64,000 nucleotides of DNA from Methylocapsa acidiphila B2. Lineage in GTDB: Bacteria; Pseudomonadota; Alphaproteobacteria; Rhizobiales; Beijerinckiaceae. The stretch is taken from NCBI RefSeq assembly GCF_000427445.1, contig NZ_KE386496.1, forward strand, positions 3,216,504-3,280,503, given 5' to 3'. The notes under the pieces were generated by a model. It saw only the letters and a list, made by a program, of their open reading frames with translations, was not told the DNA's origin and searched no databases. Below, piece after piece: positions 8,761 to 18,566 of this stretch (the first letter of the stretch is position 1; each line of letters begins with the position of its first letter). A program made the translations under genes and the position numbers.

Positions 8761-8819
8761 TGGCTGTGGTGCGAATTCCACGAACGGATGCGAAATTGGG
8801 GGCTCTGGCGTTCTTAGGA

Positions 8820-9560
8820 TCAGGCGGCAAGCACCGCAGTCCAGATCTCTGGCACTGTTTTGTCAGTCGTTCTGAGTTTGCTCAATGCGAATTGAGCTTT
8901 CCTGATCCGATGCATGAGCTCGATGCCGGCGATCGTGATCGACGCGCTTCGAAATCGCTTGAACCCGAGCATAGGACCCAAACGAAGCTTGATGGATCGG
9001 TGGTCCTGTTCAATTAAATTATTGAGGCACCTTTGATGAGCGCACCTTGGTCCGCCCGCCTCGCCGATGTTCGCACAGAAATTCCCTGGCTGCCCTGTGC
9101 GACGCCTGATAGCCGTCGAGCGTGATCTTTTGTAGCAGCCCGGGCCTGGCTTTTGAACGCCCAGGGGAAAAACGCTTTGGCGGCCGCGACGTCTCGATTG
9201 GCGCGCAGCAGGAAATCGACGGCTTTTCCGTCGCTATCAACGGCACGATAGAGGTAGGTCCAGCGGCCCTTGATCTTCACATAGGTTTCATCGACCCGCC
9301 ATGACCGGCCCGCTTTGCGGGCAAACCGGTTCCACCGCTTTTCGAATTCAGGAACGAAGCTCTGGACTCATCGCATGATTGTCGTATGGGCCAGATCAAT
9401 CCCTCGCTTGGCCATCATTTCCACGAGATCGCGAAAGCTGAGCGTGAGCCGTAGATAGCAGCGAACGCAGAGAACGACTATTTCCTGGTCGAAATGCCGG
9501 CCCTCGAAAAGTTCATCAATGCACAACATCACGGGTTTTTCCGACGTCGAGGTGGCGGCG
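8820..9560 (-). pseudogene. IS6-family transposase, inactivated (copy A)
   Basis: A nearly full-length IS6 transposase is visible across three frames. Pieces in order are FEGRHFDQEIVVLCVR, LSFRDLVEMMAKRG, LAHTTIMR then a TGA in place of the usual Trp codon, VPEFEKRWNRFARKAGRSWR and VDETYVKIKGRWTYLYRAVD. A frameshift follows near 9140, then ITLDGYQASHRAAREFL. A second frameshift near 9035 leads to NNLIEQDHRSIKLRLG, FKRFRSASITIAGIELMHR, and a stop at 8820-8822. The DDE residues are recognisable, but one nonsense codon and two frameshifts make it inactive. Confidence 0.75.
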
Positions 9561-9802
9561 ATTATGCCCTGCCTCAACCGTTTGCACCAGAACCCGAAGC
9601 GGTTCCAGCGCTTTCGAATTCCGGAGCATAGCGCTGGATCCTGCGCATGATCGTCGTATGCGCCGGAGACATTCCCCGCTCAGCCATCATTTCCACGAGA
9701 TCTCGAAAGCTAATCTTGAATCGAGGATGCAGCCGGATGCAGAGAGATGATGATCTCCCGCTCGAAATGGCGGTCCTTGAAAAAATCATCTATGCGCGGC
9801 AT
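9560..9802 (-). pseudogene. IS6-family transposase N-terminal fragment (copy B)
   Basis: A second IS6 transposase start lies upstream of copy A: an ATG at 9802 gives MPRIDDFFKDRHFEREIII. A frameshift near 9735 is followed by RFKISFRDLVEMMAERG and AHTTIMRRIQRYAPEFE. The frame then shifts again and runs straight into the N-terminal part of copy A near 9560. Copy B is therefore truncated where copy A begins, consistent with insertion of A into B or recombination between them. Confidence 0.65.
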
Positions 9803-9870
9803 AGCGATTCGCTTGCTCCAAAGGCCAGTTTGCGGCGAATATGACCCGTTTCAGCGGAGTGCGCCAGAGT

Positions 9871-10341
9871 CGTTATGACGATCACCATCAGGATCGGCAC
9901 TATACTGAGCTTCCTTTTTCGACCGATGGCTCTGAAGCTGACAGTATACCCCCCCAACGTTTCTTTCACTCTCAAAAAAGAGGAATTCGCCTCTCTTCGC
10001 GCGCTCTTAAAATCCACAATTGTGCCGAATACCATTGATAACGCCGGCTATTCTTGCCCAATCTCACAATTTCCCTGCGTCGCATTTTGTCGCGAGGCAC
10101 TTTGCAAAAGTTTGGCGTATTTTCAGGGTCTTATGAGTCCAAGGCGCCGCGGCAAGCATGCAAAGTGAAGCAAACCCTGATTAAGCGCAACGCGGCGGCC
10201 GCCACCTGGATGGCGCCGCAACGCTAACCCGCGTAAGGTTCGTTCGCGTCCGTGGACGGAGATCGTTCGTTCGCGGCTTTTGTCGTCGCCGGCGAACGTC
10301 CCGCTTTCCGGCGCCTCTCACCCAATCGGGCAAAATCATCA
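9871..10341. other. Intergenic region between IS6 scar and helicase gene
   Basis: About 470 nt without a supportable gene. Short frames on both strands lack ribosome binding sites and similarity to anything I recognise. The helicase promoter probably lies here. Confidence 0.4.
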
Positions 10342-12066
10342 GTGACCTTCCTTGAAACCAGCCCCGCGCTGGCTCGCGCGCTCGCCGAGCGCGATTACAA
10401 TGACCCGACGCCCGTTCAATCCGCTGTCTCGAGCAAGGCGGCGGAAAACCGGGATCTCCTTGTTTCGGCTCAGACCGGTTCCGGCAAGACGGTGGCCTAT
10501 GGCCTCGCCATCGCTTCGACGATTCTCGGCGCCGCCGAGACAATAGGCGATGCCGCCGCGCCGCTTGCGCTCGTTATTGCGCCGACGCGGGAACTCGCGC
10601 TTCAGGTCGAGCGCGAACTCCGCTGGCTTTACCAGCATGCCGGCGCGCGGATCATGTCATGCGTCGGCGGCATGGACTCCCGGATTGAGCGCCGCCGGCT
10701 CTCGGAAGGCGCGCATATCGTCGTCGGCACTCCGGGGCGCCTGCGCGATCACATCGAGCGCGGCGGATTGAATATCGCCGGGCTCGCGGCCGTCGTTCTC
10801 GACGAAGCCGACGAGATGCTGGACCTCGGGTTTCGTGAGGATCTGGAATTTATTCTGAAGGCGACGCCCGCAGGCAGGCGGACCTTGATGTTCTCCGCCA
10901 CGATGCCGAAAGCCATCGCGGCCCTGGCCAAACGCTATCAACGGGACGCCATGCGAATCGACGTCGCGGGTGGCGAACGTGGTCACGCGGACATCGAATA
11001 TCGCGCGATTCGCGTGGCCCCGATGGAAGCCGAGCGCGCGGTCGTCAACGTCCTGCGTTTCGTCGAGGCGCAGACCGCGATCGTGTTTTGCAACACGCGC
11101 GAATCGGTCCGTCATTTGCACGCGACCTTGCTCGAACGCGGCTTCTCGGCGGTGCTGTTGTCAGGAGAGCTGAGCCAACATGAACGCAACCAAACTATGC
11201 AGGCGCTGCGCGACGGAAGGGCGCGGGTCTGCGTGGCGACCGATGTGGCCGCGCGCGGCATCGACCTGCCCGATCTCGGGCTCGTCATCCACGCGGAGCT
11301 TCCACACGACGCTGAGGCGCTGCAGCATCGCAGCGGGCGCACCGGCCGTGCCGGCCGCAAGGGGGTGAGCGCGCTCCTGGTTCCGATCTCGCGCCGGGCG
11401 CGCGCCGAGCGATTATTGAGCGAGGCTGGAGTCCTCGCTTTTTGGAGCGGACCGCCCTCGGCGGAGGACATCCGCAAGCTCGATCAGGAGCGCTTGTTGC
11501 GCGACCCGATGCTCGCCGAGTCGCCTGCCGAAGAGGATATCGAGATGGCGCGGCTGTTGCTCGCCGAGCGTACGCCCGAGCAACTCGGCGCGGCCTTGGT
11601 CAAAATTTACCGATCGCGGTTTCCGGCGGTGGAGGAGGTCGTCGATCCTGGAAATGGCCCAGAGCGTCGGGAGGCGCGCGGATCTCGGAGCTTGCCGGAG
11701 GCAAAGAGTCCCAAGGCGCCGAGGGCGAAGGCGGCCTTTCCGGCCGGCGTGGCGTGGTTCCGGCTCGACATCGGTCGCAAAAAGAACGCCGATCCGAAGT
11801 GGCTATTGCCGATGCTCTGCCGCAAGGGAAACATCACTAAGCAAAACATCGGTGTGATCCGGATATTTGAGCACGAAACCAAATTCGAAGTCGCGGAGTC
11901 GGTCGCCGCGCAGTTTGCCGTCAATATGCAGCGTCCGGGCGGCGACAACATCCTCGTAGAGCGCCTGAGCGATGGTTTCGAGGGCAAGACCTTCGAAGCG
12001 CCGGCGAAAGGCTCCAAGCCGAAACGCCACGGGAAAGCGGAGCGCAACAGCCGGTCGAGAACCTGA
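10342..12066 (+). CDS. DEAD-box ATP-dependent RNA helicase with DbpA-type RNA-binding domain
   Basis: The protein shows the full superfamily 2 set: Q motif (YNDPTPVQ), Walker A AQTGSGKT, PTRELA, GG, TPGRL, DEAD with SAT, and the second-domain motifs ending HRSGRTGRAG. The C-terminus (about 490-560) holds a DbpA/CsdA-like RNA-binding domain (WFRLDIGRKKNADPKWLLPMLC). Such enzymes remodel rRNA or mRNA structure, often in ribosome assembly or cold adaptation. I chose the GTG at 10342 because it gives the usual family start (VTFLETSPALARAL); an ATG at 10252 would add 30 residues that do not look conserved. It stands alone, flanked by IS6 debris on both sides, but looks intact. Confidence 0.88.
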   Translation: MTFLETSPALARALAERDYNDPTPVQSAVSSKAAENRDLLVSAQTGSGKTVAYGLAIASTILGAAETIGDAAAPLALVIAPTRELALQVERELRWLYQHAGARIMSCVGGMDSRIERRRLSEGAHIVVGTPGRLRDHIERGGLNIAGLAAVVLDEADEMLDLGFREDLEFILKATPAGRRTLMFSATMPKAIAALAKRYQRDAMRIDVAGGERGHADIEYRAIRVAPMEAERAVVNVLRFVEAQTAIVFCNTRESVRHLHATLLERGFSAVLLSGELSQHERNQTMQALRDGRARVCVATDVAARGIDLPDLGLVIHAELPHDAEALQHRSGRTGRAGRKGVSALLVPISRRARAERLLSEAGVLAFWSGPPSAEDIRKLDQERLLRDPMLAESPAEEDIEMARLLLAERTPEQLGAALVKIYRSRFPAVEEVVDPGNGPERREARGSRSLPEAKSPKAPRAKAAFPAGVAWFRLDIGRKKNADPKWLLPMLCRKGNITKQNIGVIRIFEHETKFEVAESVAAQFAVNMQRPGGDNILVERLSDGFEGKTFEAPAKGSKPKRHGKAERNSRSRT

Positions 12067-12391
12067 GCGGAGGTATGATTGCATGGTCGTCGGGCTGGAA
12101 CTGCGCGTCAATCGCCGTTTCGGCGCGGCTCGGCCTCGTCCCTATCGTCGCGTTTCTTGAAACCGGGATGGGGCCAGGGGCGCGGCCGCGCGCTGTTTAT
12201 GCCGCGGCCCGCGCCGGATAACAGGTAGTGTCCGCTTCTATCTTCCCATCGCATCAGATCGGATTGGACGCCACGCTAACGAAGGACCATGGTCATCGGA
12301 TCGTGAACTTCGCACTGCGTTATTTCGCCATGCGCATCAACCTTCCACTAGGCTTCGAGCAGTCTTTTTTCCTGGGCATTCGACATTGCCT

Positions 12392-12587
12392 CCCGGATCT
12401 GGAGGGACCATCGATCAAACTTCGATTGGGTCGAGTGCTTGGATTGAAGCGCTTTCGGAGCGCCTCAATCACCATAGCTGGCATCGAACTGATGCATCGG
12501 ATCAGAAAAAGTCAATTCGAACTCGGCCATCTTCCCCTCAAAGGCAACGCCGCGCCCGAAATTCGGAATGCAGCTCTCGCTGCATGA
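12392..12587 (+). pseudogene. IS6-family transposase C-terminal remnant
   Basis: Plus-strand frame ending at 12587 encodes PSIKLRLGRVLGLKRFRS, ASITIAGIELMHRIRKSQF and a tail ending in NAALAA. This is the same C-terminal block as the decayed transposase ending at 8820, but on the opposite strand. The nucleotide identity is obvious over about 130 nt (GGACCATCGATCAAACTTCG against GGACCACCGATCCATCAAGC). The N-terminal two thirds are missing. Confidence 0.7.
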
Positions 12588-13062
12588 GCCGACTAACGCT
12601 CTCCATCAATGCTTTGTGTTGATTCCGACAGTTTGCGCTAGAGCCGTGAAAACGACCCCTCAAACAGAATACCTATTCCATGAAAAATCACAGCCGGCGC
12701 AAGACTCGCTTTCGGCTGGCGGGCTCCGTCTCTACCGGGGGCTTCGAGCTTTCTGGGTTGCGATGAAAGGTTTCAGATCATATCCGTCCTCCCTTCCGCG
12801 GTCGTCGAGCTGCTCGCGGGTGACGACCGGAATCGACTACGGAATCTTGACGATTGGCGTGTCTGTCTTGGTGGCCGCGCTCGCGCTATGCGCGACATAG
12901 CCCTCGATTCCTTTTGAGATCCGCTTCCGTCGCCCCCGCCGTTTCTACCTTCCACATCGATCGGCTGCCGCAAGCTGATTTGCGGCATTGATCTCCCCCA
13001 TGGTGCTGCCCTCTTTTAGAGCACTGACAGCACCGTCGGTTGCCCCCAATGTAGATGTAAAT
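12588..13062. other. Intergenic, no supported gene
   Basis: No frame here has both a ribosome binding site and recognisable protein features. A plus-strand frame ends in a hydrophobic segment (GILTIGVSVLVAALALC) that faintly recalls a Flp-type pilin, but the context is degenerate. Confidence 0.3.
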
Positions 13063-13419
13063 TTAGAAAGGCTGCTCATTCGTTCCCCCGAAAACTAATC
13101 GCGTGCATAAGATGTAGTAGGTGCCATAGAGCGCGGTCGCCGATATAGATATTAAAATTAGAGAGAAAGCGTATAACAGCGGACTATTTATATGAATTCG
13201 TCTAATATTGATCCACAGTTTTGGATATCGCCACGCCAGCCATCCCACACCGAACACAAACGGAAGTGCATCAAGCATGCATATTATTAAAGAAACTGGG
13301 AGCTTGTTTCCATGACTATGATTCTCGATAGGTAGAACTAGTGCGCATATAGGTATTGTCAATATGAATAGACACGACAGGATGTCGACACATATTTTGA
13401 TTGGTGTGCTTCTGTTCAT
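13063..13419 (-). CDS. Small hypothetical membrane protein
   Basis: A 118-residue frame with about three hydrophobic helices (roughly residues 10-29, 42-62 and 80-103) separated by short polar loops. The codons are AT-richer than the surrounding chromosome, suggesting foreign origin. I recognise no family. It lies downstream of the sulfotransferase on the same strand, about 110 nt away. Whether it is translated is uncertain. Confidence 0.4.
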   Translation of the reverse strand: MNRSTPIKICVDILSCLFILTIPICALVLPIENHSHGNKLPVSLIICMLDALPFVFGVGWLAWRYPKLWINIRRIHINSPLLYAFSLILISISATALYGTYYILCTRLVFGGTNEQPF

Positions 13420-13532
13420 GCTGTCTTCGTCTCTTGACCTTCAAAAGTAAATATGCCCTATCGCCTCGGCTGCTGTGCAAAGTTTCGGATCCAACGCAAT
13501 GAAGCGCAGCGCCGCATTGCTTCACCCTATCC

Positions 13533-14492
13533 TCAGTCCCCGCAATCCTCACCCAAATAGCCAAGCCTCATCATCATTGGCGCATGAGCCTCCACGACCG
13601 CCTTGACCTGCTTTGCCGACAAGGCCGCTTTCCATTGGCCAGCCCTGCCCGACCGGAAAAACCTGCCCGCGGTTTGCGGCCGCTCGATAAAGCCATGCGC
13701 CGCTTCCTGGCGCGCCAGTTCCGCAAAGGACGAGTTTTCAATCGCGCGCCGCAATCGGTCCGTCGTGGCCTTCAACCGGAGAAACGACGCCAGACGGCCA
13801 AAGGTCCTCTCGGGCTCCGCCAGCATGTCTTCATAGCGCAAGACCAGCACCGGCCGATGCGGCACAGACATCCAGCTTGCGACGTGAAACCTCCACGAGC
13901 CCATGAATTCATGGACGCGCCGTTCCGCGCCTACGCTGCTCGCCGCGGAGTCAGCCATATAGTCGATGATTTGATCAACCGGCAAAGCCGAGTGATGCGC
14001 ATAAGAAACCGCTATGTCGAGGGGATTTCGGACGATGTGAACCGCCGCCAAAGTCACATCGAAATTGATCGTCGGATGTCCCTCGACCAGAGCCACCGCA
14101 TTATGGGTTTTGATGAAGATGGGTCCGTCGCGCCCTTGGACCAAATCGGCCCGGACCAGGGAGCGCACGGCGGCGATCTCGGCTGGCGAAGCGAAATGCG
14201 CGGGTTTGCCCAAGCGATGCGCAAAGGTCCGGGCCAATCCCTCGCGGCTGGTCATTTGGTCGAGCGCGTTGATGCTTTGCGCATCTTCGACGTCGCCGCG
14301 CAGTTCACGCGTCAGATTATGGATGAAGACGCGAACCCAGGTATTGCCGGATTTGGGGTAAGACGCGATCGAGATCGCCTTTTGCCGCGCAAGCGAGGGG
14401 AGAGGCTGCTGCGATCCGCCGCCGTGTCCAGCCGGCAGGCTGCACGTTGGGCAGTCGTGTCGCCGACTCGGCTGCCGGACGGCTGCGACAAA
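13533..14492 (-). CDS. Sulfotransferase with PAPS-binding loop; 5' end probably frameshifted
   Basis: The frame encodes a cytosolic-type sulfotransferase. The 5'-phosphosulfate loop YPKSGNTW is at 14360-14337, the general-base region FIKTHNA and the 3'-phosphate site VRNPLDIAVSYAHH follow, and RYEDMLAEP lies in the second half. Family members transfer sulfate from PAPS to a hydroxyl or amine. The frame is open from 14492 but contains no ATG, GTG or TTG upstream of the PAPS loop. The first internal ATG (14255) would remove the loop entirely. A frame starting with ATG at 14526 overlaps this one, so a single indel between about 14380 and 14490 would restore a normal N-terminus. It is therefore a recent pseudogene, a sequencing error, or a gene with a non-standard start. 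Confidence 0.6.
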   Translation of the reverse strand, partial: FVAAVRQPSRRHDCPTCSLPAGHGGGSQQPLPSLARQKAISIASYPKSGNTWVRVFIHNLTRELRGDVEDAQSINALDQMTSREGLARTFAHRLGKPAHFASPAEIAAVRSLVRADLVQGRDGPIFIKTHNAVALVEGHPTINFDVTLAAVHIVRNPLDIAVSYAHHSALPVDQIIDYMADSAASSVGAERRVHEFMGSWRFHVASWMSVPHRPVLVLRYEDMLAEPERTFGRLASFLRLKATTDRLRRAIENSSFAELARQEAAHGFIERPQTAGRFFRSGRAGQWKAALSAKQVKAVVEAHAPMMMRLGYLGEDCGD

Positions 14493-14527
14493 TTACGCCG
14501 ATGGGAGTGAGATGTTTTGTATCCATG

Positions 14528-14740
14528 TCAGGCCGATTCGCCTCGCGTCTTTAGGAGCGCGAGAACTTCGGCCGTGGTCCGCATGGGTAATGTGTCTAAG
14601 GAATGGATGGCTTGACAGGCACCGGCGCCGCACGCCCCGCGCGATGCGGAATTGCCTGATCCTTCAATATGGCCGCGGCTCCCCATGGCGGCGACACGCT
14701 CATAATAACTTTTTCGCAAGAGTGCGCCAACATCAGTCAT
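14528..14740 (-). CDS. Small hypothetical ORF upstream of the sulfotransferase
   Basis: A 70-residue frame from ATG at 14740 begins MTDVGALLRKSYYERV and contains a Gly/Ala/Cys-rich centre (GACGAGAC). Its stop is directly followed (1 nt) by the ATG at 14526 that may be the original sulfotransferase start. A longer version from 14794 adds a hydrophobic start. No family is recognised; it could be a leader or a chance frame. Confidence 0.25.
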   Translation of the reverse strand: MTDVGALLRKSYYERVAAMGSRGHIEGSGNSASRGACGAGACQAIHSLDTLPMRTTAEVLALLKTRGESA

Positions 14741-15008
14741 TGGAATTCTGATTGCTTTGAGTAAAATGAACAAAAATATATTGGATACAATCATAGCAAG
14801 CTTGAGCGTGTCAAACGGAATTCTGCTCCGGGCAGCGATGTATCGAATACCGCAAGGGGCACGGCTGACGCCGTCACGTTAACGCGACTGCGTCTCTCGG
14901 CTGCTCCAGCGAAACCACGCATTCCGTCCCCGAAGTCACAATGGCCCGAAAGCAACGCCTCAAGTGTGGCGTCGTCTCATTGGAGAAGCCTTCGAATGTG
15001 TGCCTCCG

Positions 15009-16139
15009 CTAGGCAAGGACGGTCTTGTTGATTTGAGAGACGGAAGGGACGCCGATCAATGTCATAGCGATGCGTATCTCGTTGGCGAAGATGTCGAGCA
15101 CATTTTCAACTCCGGCCTGTCCGTTCGCCGCGAGAGCGAAGGCGGGAACGCGTCCGAGCATGACGCCTTTCGCTCCCAACGCCAGCATGCGCACCACATC
15201 GAGGCCGGACCGAACGCCCGAATCGGCGAGGACGACGAGATCGCTTCCGACTGCATCGACAATTGGCGGTAGGGCCTTGGCCGTCGACAGCGCGCCGTCG
15301 AGCTGCCGCCCGCCGTGATTCGAGACGACGATTCCATTTGCCCCAAACCTAATCGCATCGCGGGCGTCCTCAGAATCCAGAATGCCCTTGATGATCATGG
15401 GGCCTTTCCAGAAATCGCGGATCCATTCGAGATCCGCCCAGCAAATGGAGGGGTCAAAATTCTTGCCAATCCAACCCATGTAATCGCTCAGCGCGATCGC
15501 CTCGCCGAAATAGCTCGATACATTGCCGAGATCGTGCGGACGTCCCCTTAGTCCGACATCGAAGGCCCAGGCGGGTTTCGTTATGGCTTGCAGAATGCGC
15601 CGCTGGGCGGCGAAGGGCCCGGACATGCCGGAATGGGCGTCCCTGTAGCGCGCTCCGGGCACAGCCATATCGACTGTAAAAACAAGATTTTTCACGCCAG
15701 CAGCCTCGGCGCGCTCCAGTACGTTTCGCATAAACCCACGATCTTTGAGCACGTAAAGCTGGAACCAAATTGGGCGTGGGCATTGGGACGCCACTTCTTC
15801 AAGCGAACAGACCGAAACTGTCGATAGGACAAAAGGAACGCCCTTTTTTGCGGCGGCTTTAGCCACCTGCACCTCGCCGCGACGGGCGAGCATGCCGGCG
15901 AGCCCGACGGGTCCGAGGATCAAGGGAAGCGCTGAGGGTTGACCGAACCATTCAGTCGCGAGGCTCAGGTCGGAAACATTCTTCAGCACGCGTTGTCTCA
16001 GGATCACCTCCGCCAAATCGGCCATATTGGCTTTCAGCGTTTGCTCCGCATTGGCTCCGCCATCGATGTAATCGAAAAGAAAGCTGGGCAGCCCACGTCG
16101 CGCGGCTTCGCGATAATCTGAAGCAGACGAGACGATCAT
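15009..16139 (-). CDS. lldD: FMN-dependent L-lactate dehydrogenase
   Basis: A 376-residue member of the FMN alpha-hydroxy-acid dehydrogenase family, collinear with LldD. It shows [13 protein letters not shown] at the start, RQRILKN-like [48 protein letters not shown], the catalytic His segment [12 protein letters not shown] near residue 275, and [16 protein letters not shown] and [10 protein letters not shown] as the FMN phosphate site. It oxidises L-lactate to pyruvate at the membrane, feeding electrons to the respiratory chain. The gene stands alone; no lactate permease or LldR regulator is adjacent. The length and all FMN and active-site segments are normal. Confidence 0.92.
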   Translation of the reverse strand: MIVSSASDYREAARRGLPSFLFDYIDGGANAEQTLKANMADLAEVILRQRVLKNVSDLSLATEWFGQPSALPLILGPVGLAGMLARRGEVQVAKAAAKKGVPFVLSTVSVCSLEEVASQCPRPIWFQLYVLKDRGFMRNVLERAEAAGVKNLVFTVDMAVPGARYRDAHSGMSGPFAAQRRILQAITKPAWAFDVGLRGRPHDLGNVSSYFGEAIALSDYMGWIGKNFDPSICWADLEWIRDFWKGPMIIKGILDSEDARDAIRFGANGIVVSNHGGRQLDGALSTAKALPPIVDAVGSDLVVLADSGVRSGLDVVRMLALGAKGVMLGRVPAFALAANGQAGVENVLDIFANEIRIAMTLIGVPSVSQINKTVLA

Positions 16140-16392
16140 GTGGGCCTCCGGGAAATGGCTTCGTCAAGGTGATTGGATGTCAGGCATGGATCTGCGCGGA
16201 TGCGCGACGGCGAGAAATTCGGCGATGGTTCATTATTCGTCGGCAATCTTCTGTCTCGGTCTTGAAGAGCGATCGGCAGCGCACGCGCGGCGACGATCAT
16301 CTGTTGGCGCCCCGGATGATCAATATCGAGACAAGGCCGACCCGCTGCCAGCGGGCAGGCGAGTGCGGCATCGCCCGACGGCGGTTGGGTTG

Positions 16393-17298
16393 TCATTCCG
16401 CCTTCCCAGACAAGGCCATAGTCAGGAACGCGATCAGAGCCTCGACGCGGGCGGGGCGGGGTCCGCCGGGAGGCGTCACCAGATGTAGCGAGCCGTCGCG
16501 CATCGACCAGTCGCGCATCACCGCCTCCAGCGCGCCGTCCGCCAGCGCCTCGGCGACGACGAAATCCGGCTGCACCGCAATCCCCAAGCCGGCGAGGAGG
16601 GCCGGCATCAGTCCGTCGGCGTTGTTCGCCCGCATCGGCCCGGCCGGCCGCACGGAGGTTTCGTCCCCCGATGCATCGAAGAACCGCCAGACGTCGGGAG
16701 TCGGCAGGTAGGCGTAGCCGAGGCAGTCGTGATCTACGAGATGTGCTGGATGAGTTGGCCGCCCTTTGCGCTTGAAATAGCTCGGCGCGCCGACCACCAG
16801 CCGGCGCACGGGGCAGAGGCTGCGCGCGCGCAGCGAGGAGTCCGGAAGGATTCCGATGCGCAGAGCCGCGTCGAAGCCCTCGCCTATCAGGTCCACCATG
16901 GCGTCGCTCAGGTGCAGATCGATCGTGACTTCGGGGTAGCGCGCCAGGAACTCGGGCAGGACCGGCGCTACCTTCCTCAAGCCGAACGACATTGGCGCGG
17001 CCAGCCGCACCAGGCCGCGCGGCGTCGCCGACTGGGCCAGCGCATCCGCCTCGACGGCTTCGGCTTCGGCTACGATTGCCGAAGCGCGCTGGGCGAGGCG
17101 GCGACCAAGTTCGGTCAGCGCCAGTCGGCGCGAAGTCCGATTGAACAGCCGCGCGCCCAGCCGATGTTCGAGCCGGCCCACGACTTTTGAAACGGTCGCC
17201 TTTGACAGAGACAGCTCGTCAGCAGCGCCGGCGAAGGAGCGCGCTTCAGCGACCTTGGCGAATATGGCGAGGCCTTCGAGATCCGGGAGCTTTGTCAC
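16393..17298 (-). CDS. LysR-family transcriptional regulator
   Basis: A 301-residue protein. Residues 5-65 form the winged helix-turn-helix (FAKVAEARSFAGAADELSLS...VSKVVGRLEHRLGARLFNR). The rest is the periplasmic-binding-fold effector domain with a typical YPEVTIDLHLSDAMVDLI strand-helix pair. It is divergent from the pirin gene at 17437, with 138 nt between starts. LysR regulators usually control the divergent gene, so the pirin is the likely target. The closest type looks like the group that regulates quinone- or redox-stress genes, but the ligand cannot be read from sequence. Confidence 0.9.
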   Translation of the reverse strand: MTKLPDLEGLAIFAKVAEARSFAGAADELSLSKATVSKVVGRLEHRLGARLFNRTSRRLALTELGRRLAQRASAIVAEAEAVEADALAQSATPRGLVRLAAPMSFGLRKVAPVLPEFLARYPEVTIDLHLSDAMVDLIGEGFDAALRIGILPDSSLRARSLCPVRRLVVGAPSYFKRKGRPTHPAHLVDHDCLGYAYLPTPDVWRFFDASGDETSVRPAGPMRANNADGLMPALLAGLGIAVQPDFVVAEALADGALEAVMRDWSMRDGSLHLVTPPGGPRPARVEALIAFLTMALSGKAE

Positions 17299-17436
17299 AT
17301 CAATATCTGAAACAATAAGTTTCCATAGTTTCTATTTCTAATCGCTAAGGTCGTCCATAGCTATGTTTTCGAAGACGCCAACCGCTTGGGTGGGCCGGGA
17401 GAGAACCGGTCCGGCGGATAGGCGAAGGATCAGAGG

Positions 17437-18135
17437 ATGATTGATCGCAGAGCTTTTTCCACGCTTGGCCAGGCCGACCATGGTTGGCTCAAGGCCAGGC
17501 ATCACTTCTCGTTCGGAGACTATTACGACCCGGCGCGGTTGGGGCATGGCGCGCTGCGCGTCTGGAATGACGACGAGATCGCGCCCAATTCCGGCTTTCC
17601 TCCCCATCCCCATGCCGACATGGAGATCATCACCTATGTCCGCGAGGGCGCCATCACCCACAAGGATAGCTTGGGAAACGAAGGCCGCACACCAGCAGGC
17701 GACGTCCAGGTGATGAGCGCCGGAACCGGCATTCGTCATGCCGAATACAATCTTGAGCCGGCGACAACTCGGATCTTTCAGATCTGGATCCACCCGGATC
17801 ATGCAGGAGGTCCGCCCATTTGGAGCGCCAAGCCCTTTCCGAAGGCCGACCGCTCCGGCCGCCTTATCGTCTTGGCCAGTGGGATCGAGGGCGACGCCGA
17901 CGCTCTGCCGATCCGCGCTAAGGCGCGGGTGCTTGGCGCCACCTTGAAGGCGGGCCAATCGGTCGATTACGTCCTAGGCTCGGAGCGCCGCGCCTATCTT
18001 GTCCCCGCGCAGGGCGCTGTCGATGTTAATGGCGTGCGGATCGGAACTCGCGACGGCGCAGCCGTCTCTCGCGAGGCCGTCTTGACCATCACGGCCATTG
18101 ACGACGCCGAGATCGTGCTGGTCGACGCCGCCTGA
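17437..18135 (+). CDS. Pirin family bicupin (YhaK-like)
   Basis: A 232-residue pirin. The N-terminal cupin carries the metal-binding set HPHADMEIITYV and GTGIRHAEYN (His-His-His-Glu pattern). The C-terminal cupin (about 130-230) is degenerate, as is usual. Pirins include quercetin 2,3-dioxygenases and redox-sensing proteins; the substrate here is unknown. It is divergent from the LysR gene, a common arrangement in proteobacteria where the regulator induces the pirin. The start at 17437 follows a purine-rich AGGATCAGAGG. A hairpin at 18296-18317 (AGGGCGAT/ATCGCCCT) lies about 160 nt after the stop without a T tract. Confidence 0.9.
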   Translation: MIDRRAFSTLGQADHGWLKARHHFSFGDYYDPARLGHGALRVWNDDEIAPNSGFPPHPHADMEIITYVREGAITHKDSLGNEGRTPAGDVQVMSAGTGIRHAEYNLEPATTRIFQIWIHPDHAGGPPIWSAKPFPKADRSGRLIVLASGIEGDADALPIRAKARVLGATLKAGQSVDYVLGSERRAYLVPAQGAVDVNGVRIGTRDGAAVSREAVLTITAIDDAEIVLVDAA

Positions 18136-18566
18136 TTGCGGCCAAAAGCTCGAAGGACTCGCAGGCCTTGGTGCGCCTCCGGCCTCGTCAGCGCGGAGGC
18201 CAGGCGCTCCGACCCGGCCTGTATGCTGCGGAGGGAGGAGGCCAGATCAAATCGCGCGATGCCAACCTCCATGATCAGAAGGTTGAATCACGCCAAGGGC
18301 GATTCGGGAATCGCCCTCATGAGATCATGACATAGGCCAGCTTCGTCGCGCTGGTCCCGAGCGCCGTCGACTTCGTCGGCGCCAATATGGGTTCGAAGGA
18401 ACCGGCGCCGCTGTGGCTAATGCGCCACAGCGTCATGCTATCACTCGCAAGGAGGCGCTGGCGCGTCTTTTCCCATTGACGCGGATCATGCCCTAACGGA
18501 TGCTGCTATATCATAAAATATATAGTAGTGCGCTCGCTAGCGGCGCGCTATTCGAGGCCCGCAGCC

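Larger units (their letters stand above)
8801..9870 (-). mobile_element. Nested, decayed IS6-family elements
   Basis: The two transposase remnants below lie between short inverted sequences: GGCTCTGGCG at 8801-8810 and CGCCAGAG at 9862-9869, which read outward as related IS6-like ends (CTCTGGCG on each side). The total length of about 1.07 kb exceeds one IS6 element (about 0.8 kb). This fits one copy inserted into another, followed by decay. Exact borders are uncertain. Confidence 0.5.

Noticed and set aside
12568-12900. Plus-strand frame with a Flp pilin-like end (GIDYGILTIGVSVLVA)
   Set aside because: The start is inside IS6 debris, there is no ribosome site, no prepilin cleavage motif, and no tad/cpa genes nearby.
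16136-16396. 86-codon minus-strand frame between lldD and the LysR gene
   Set aside because: No ribosome site, no family features, and Pro/Arg-rich composition typical of non-coding GC-rich DNA.
18296-18317. Hairpin AGGGCGAT/ATCGCCCT as terminator of the pirin gene
   Set aside because: It is 160 nt after the stop and lacks a T tract, so termination cannot be supported.
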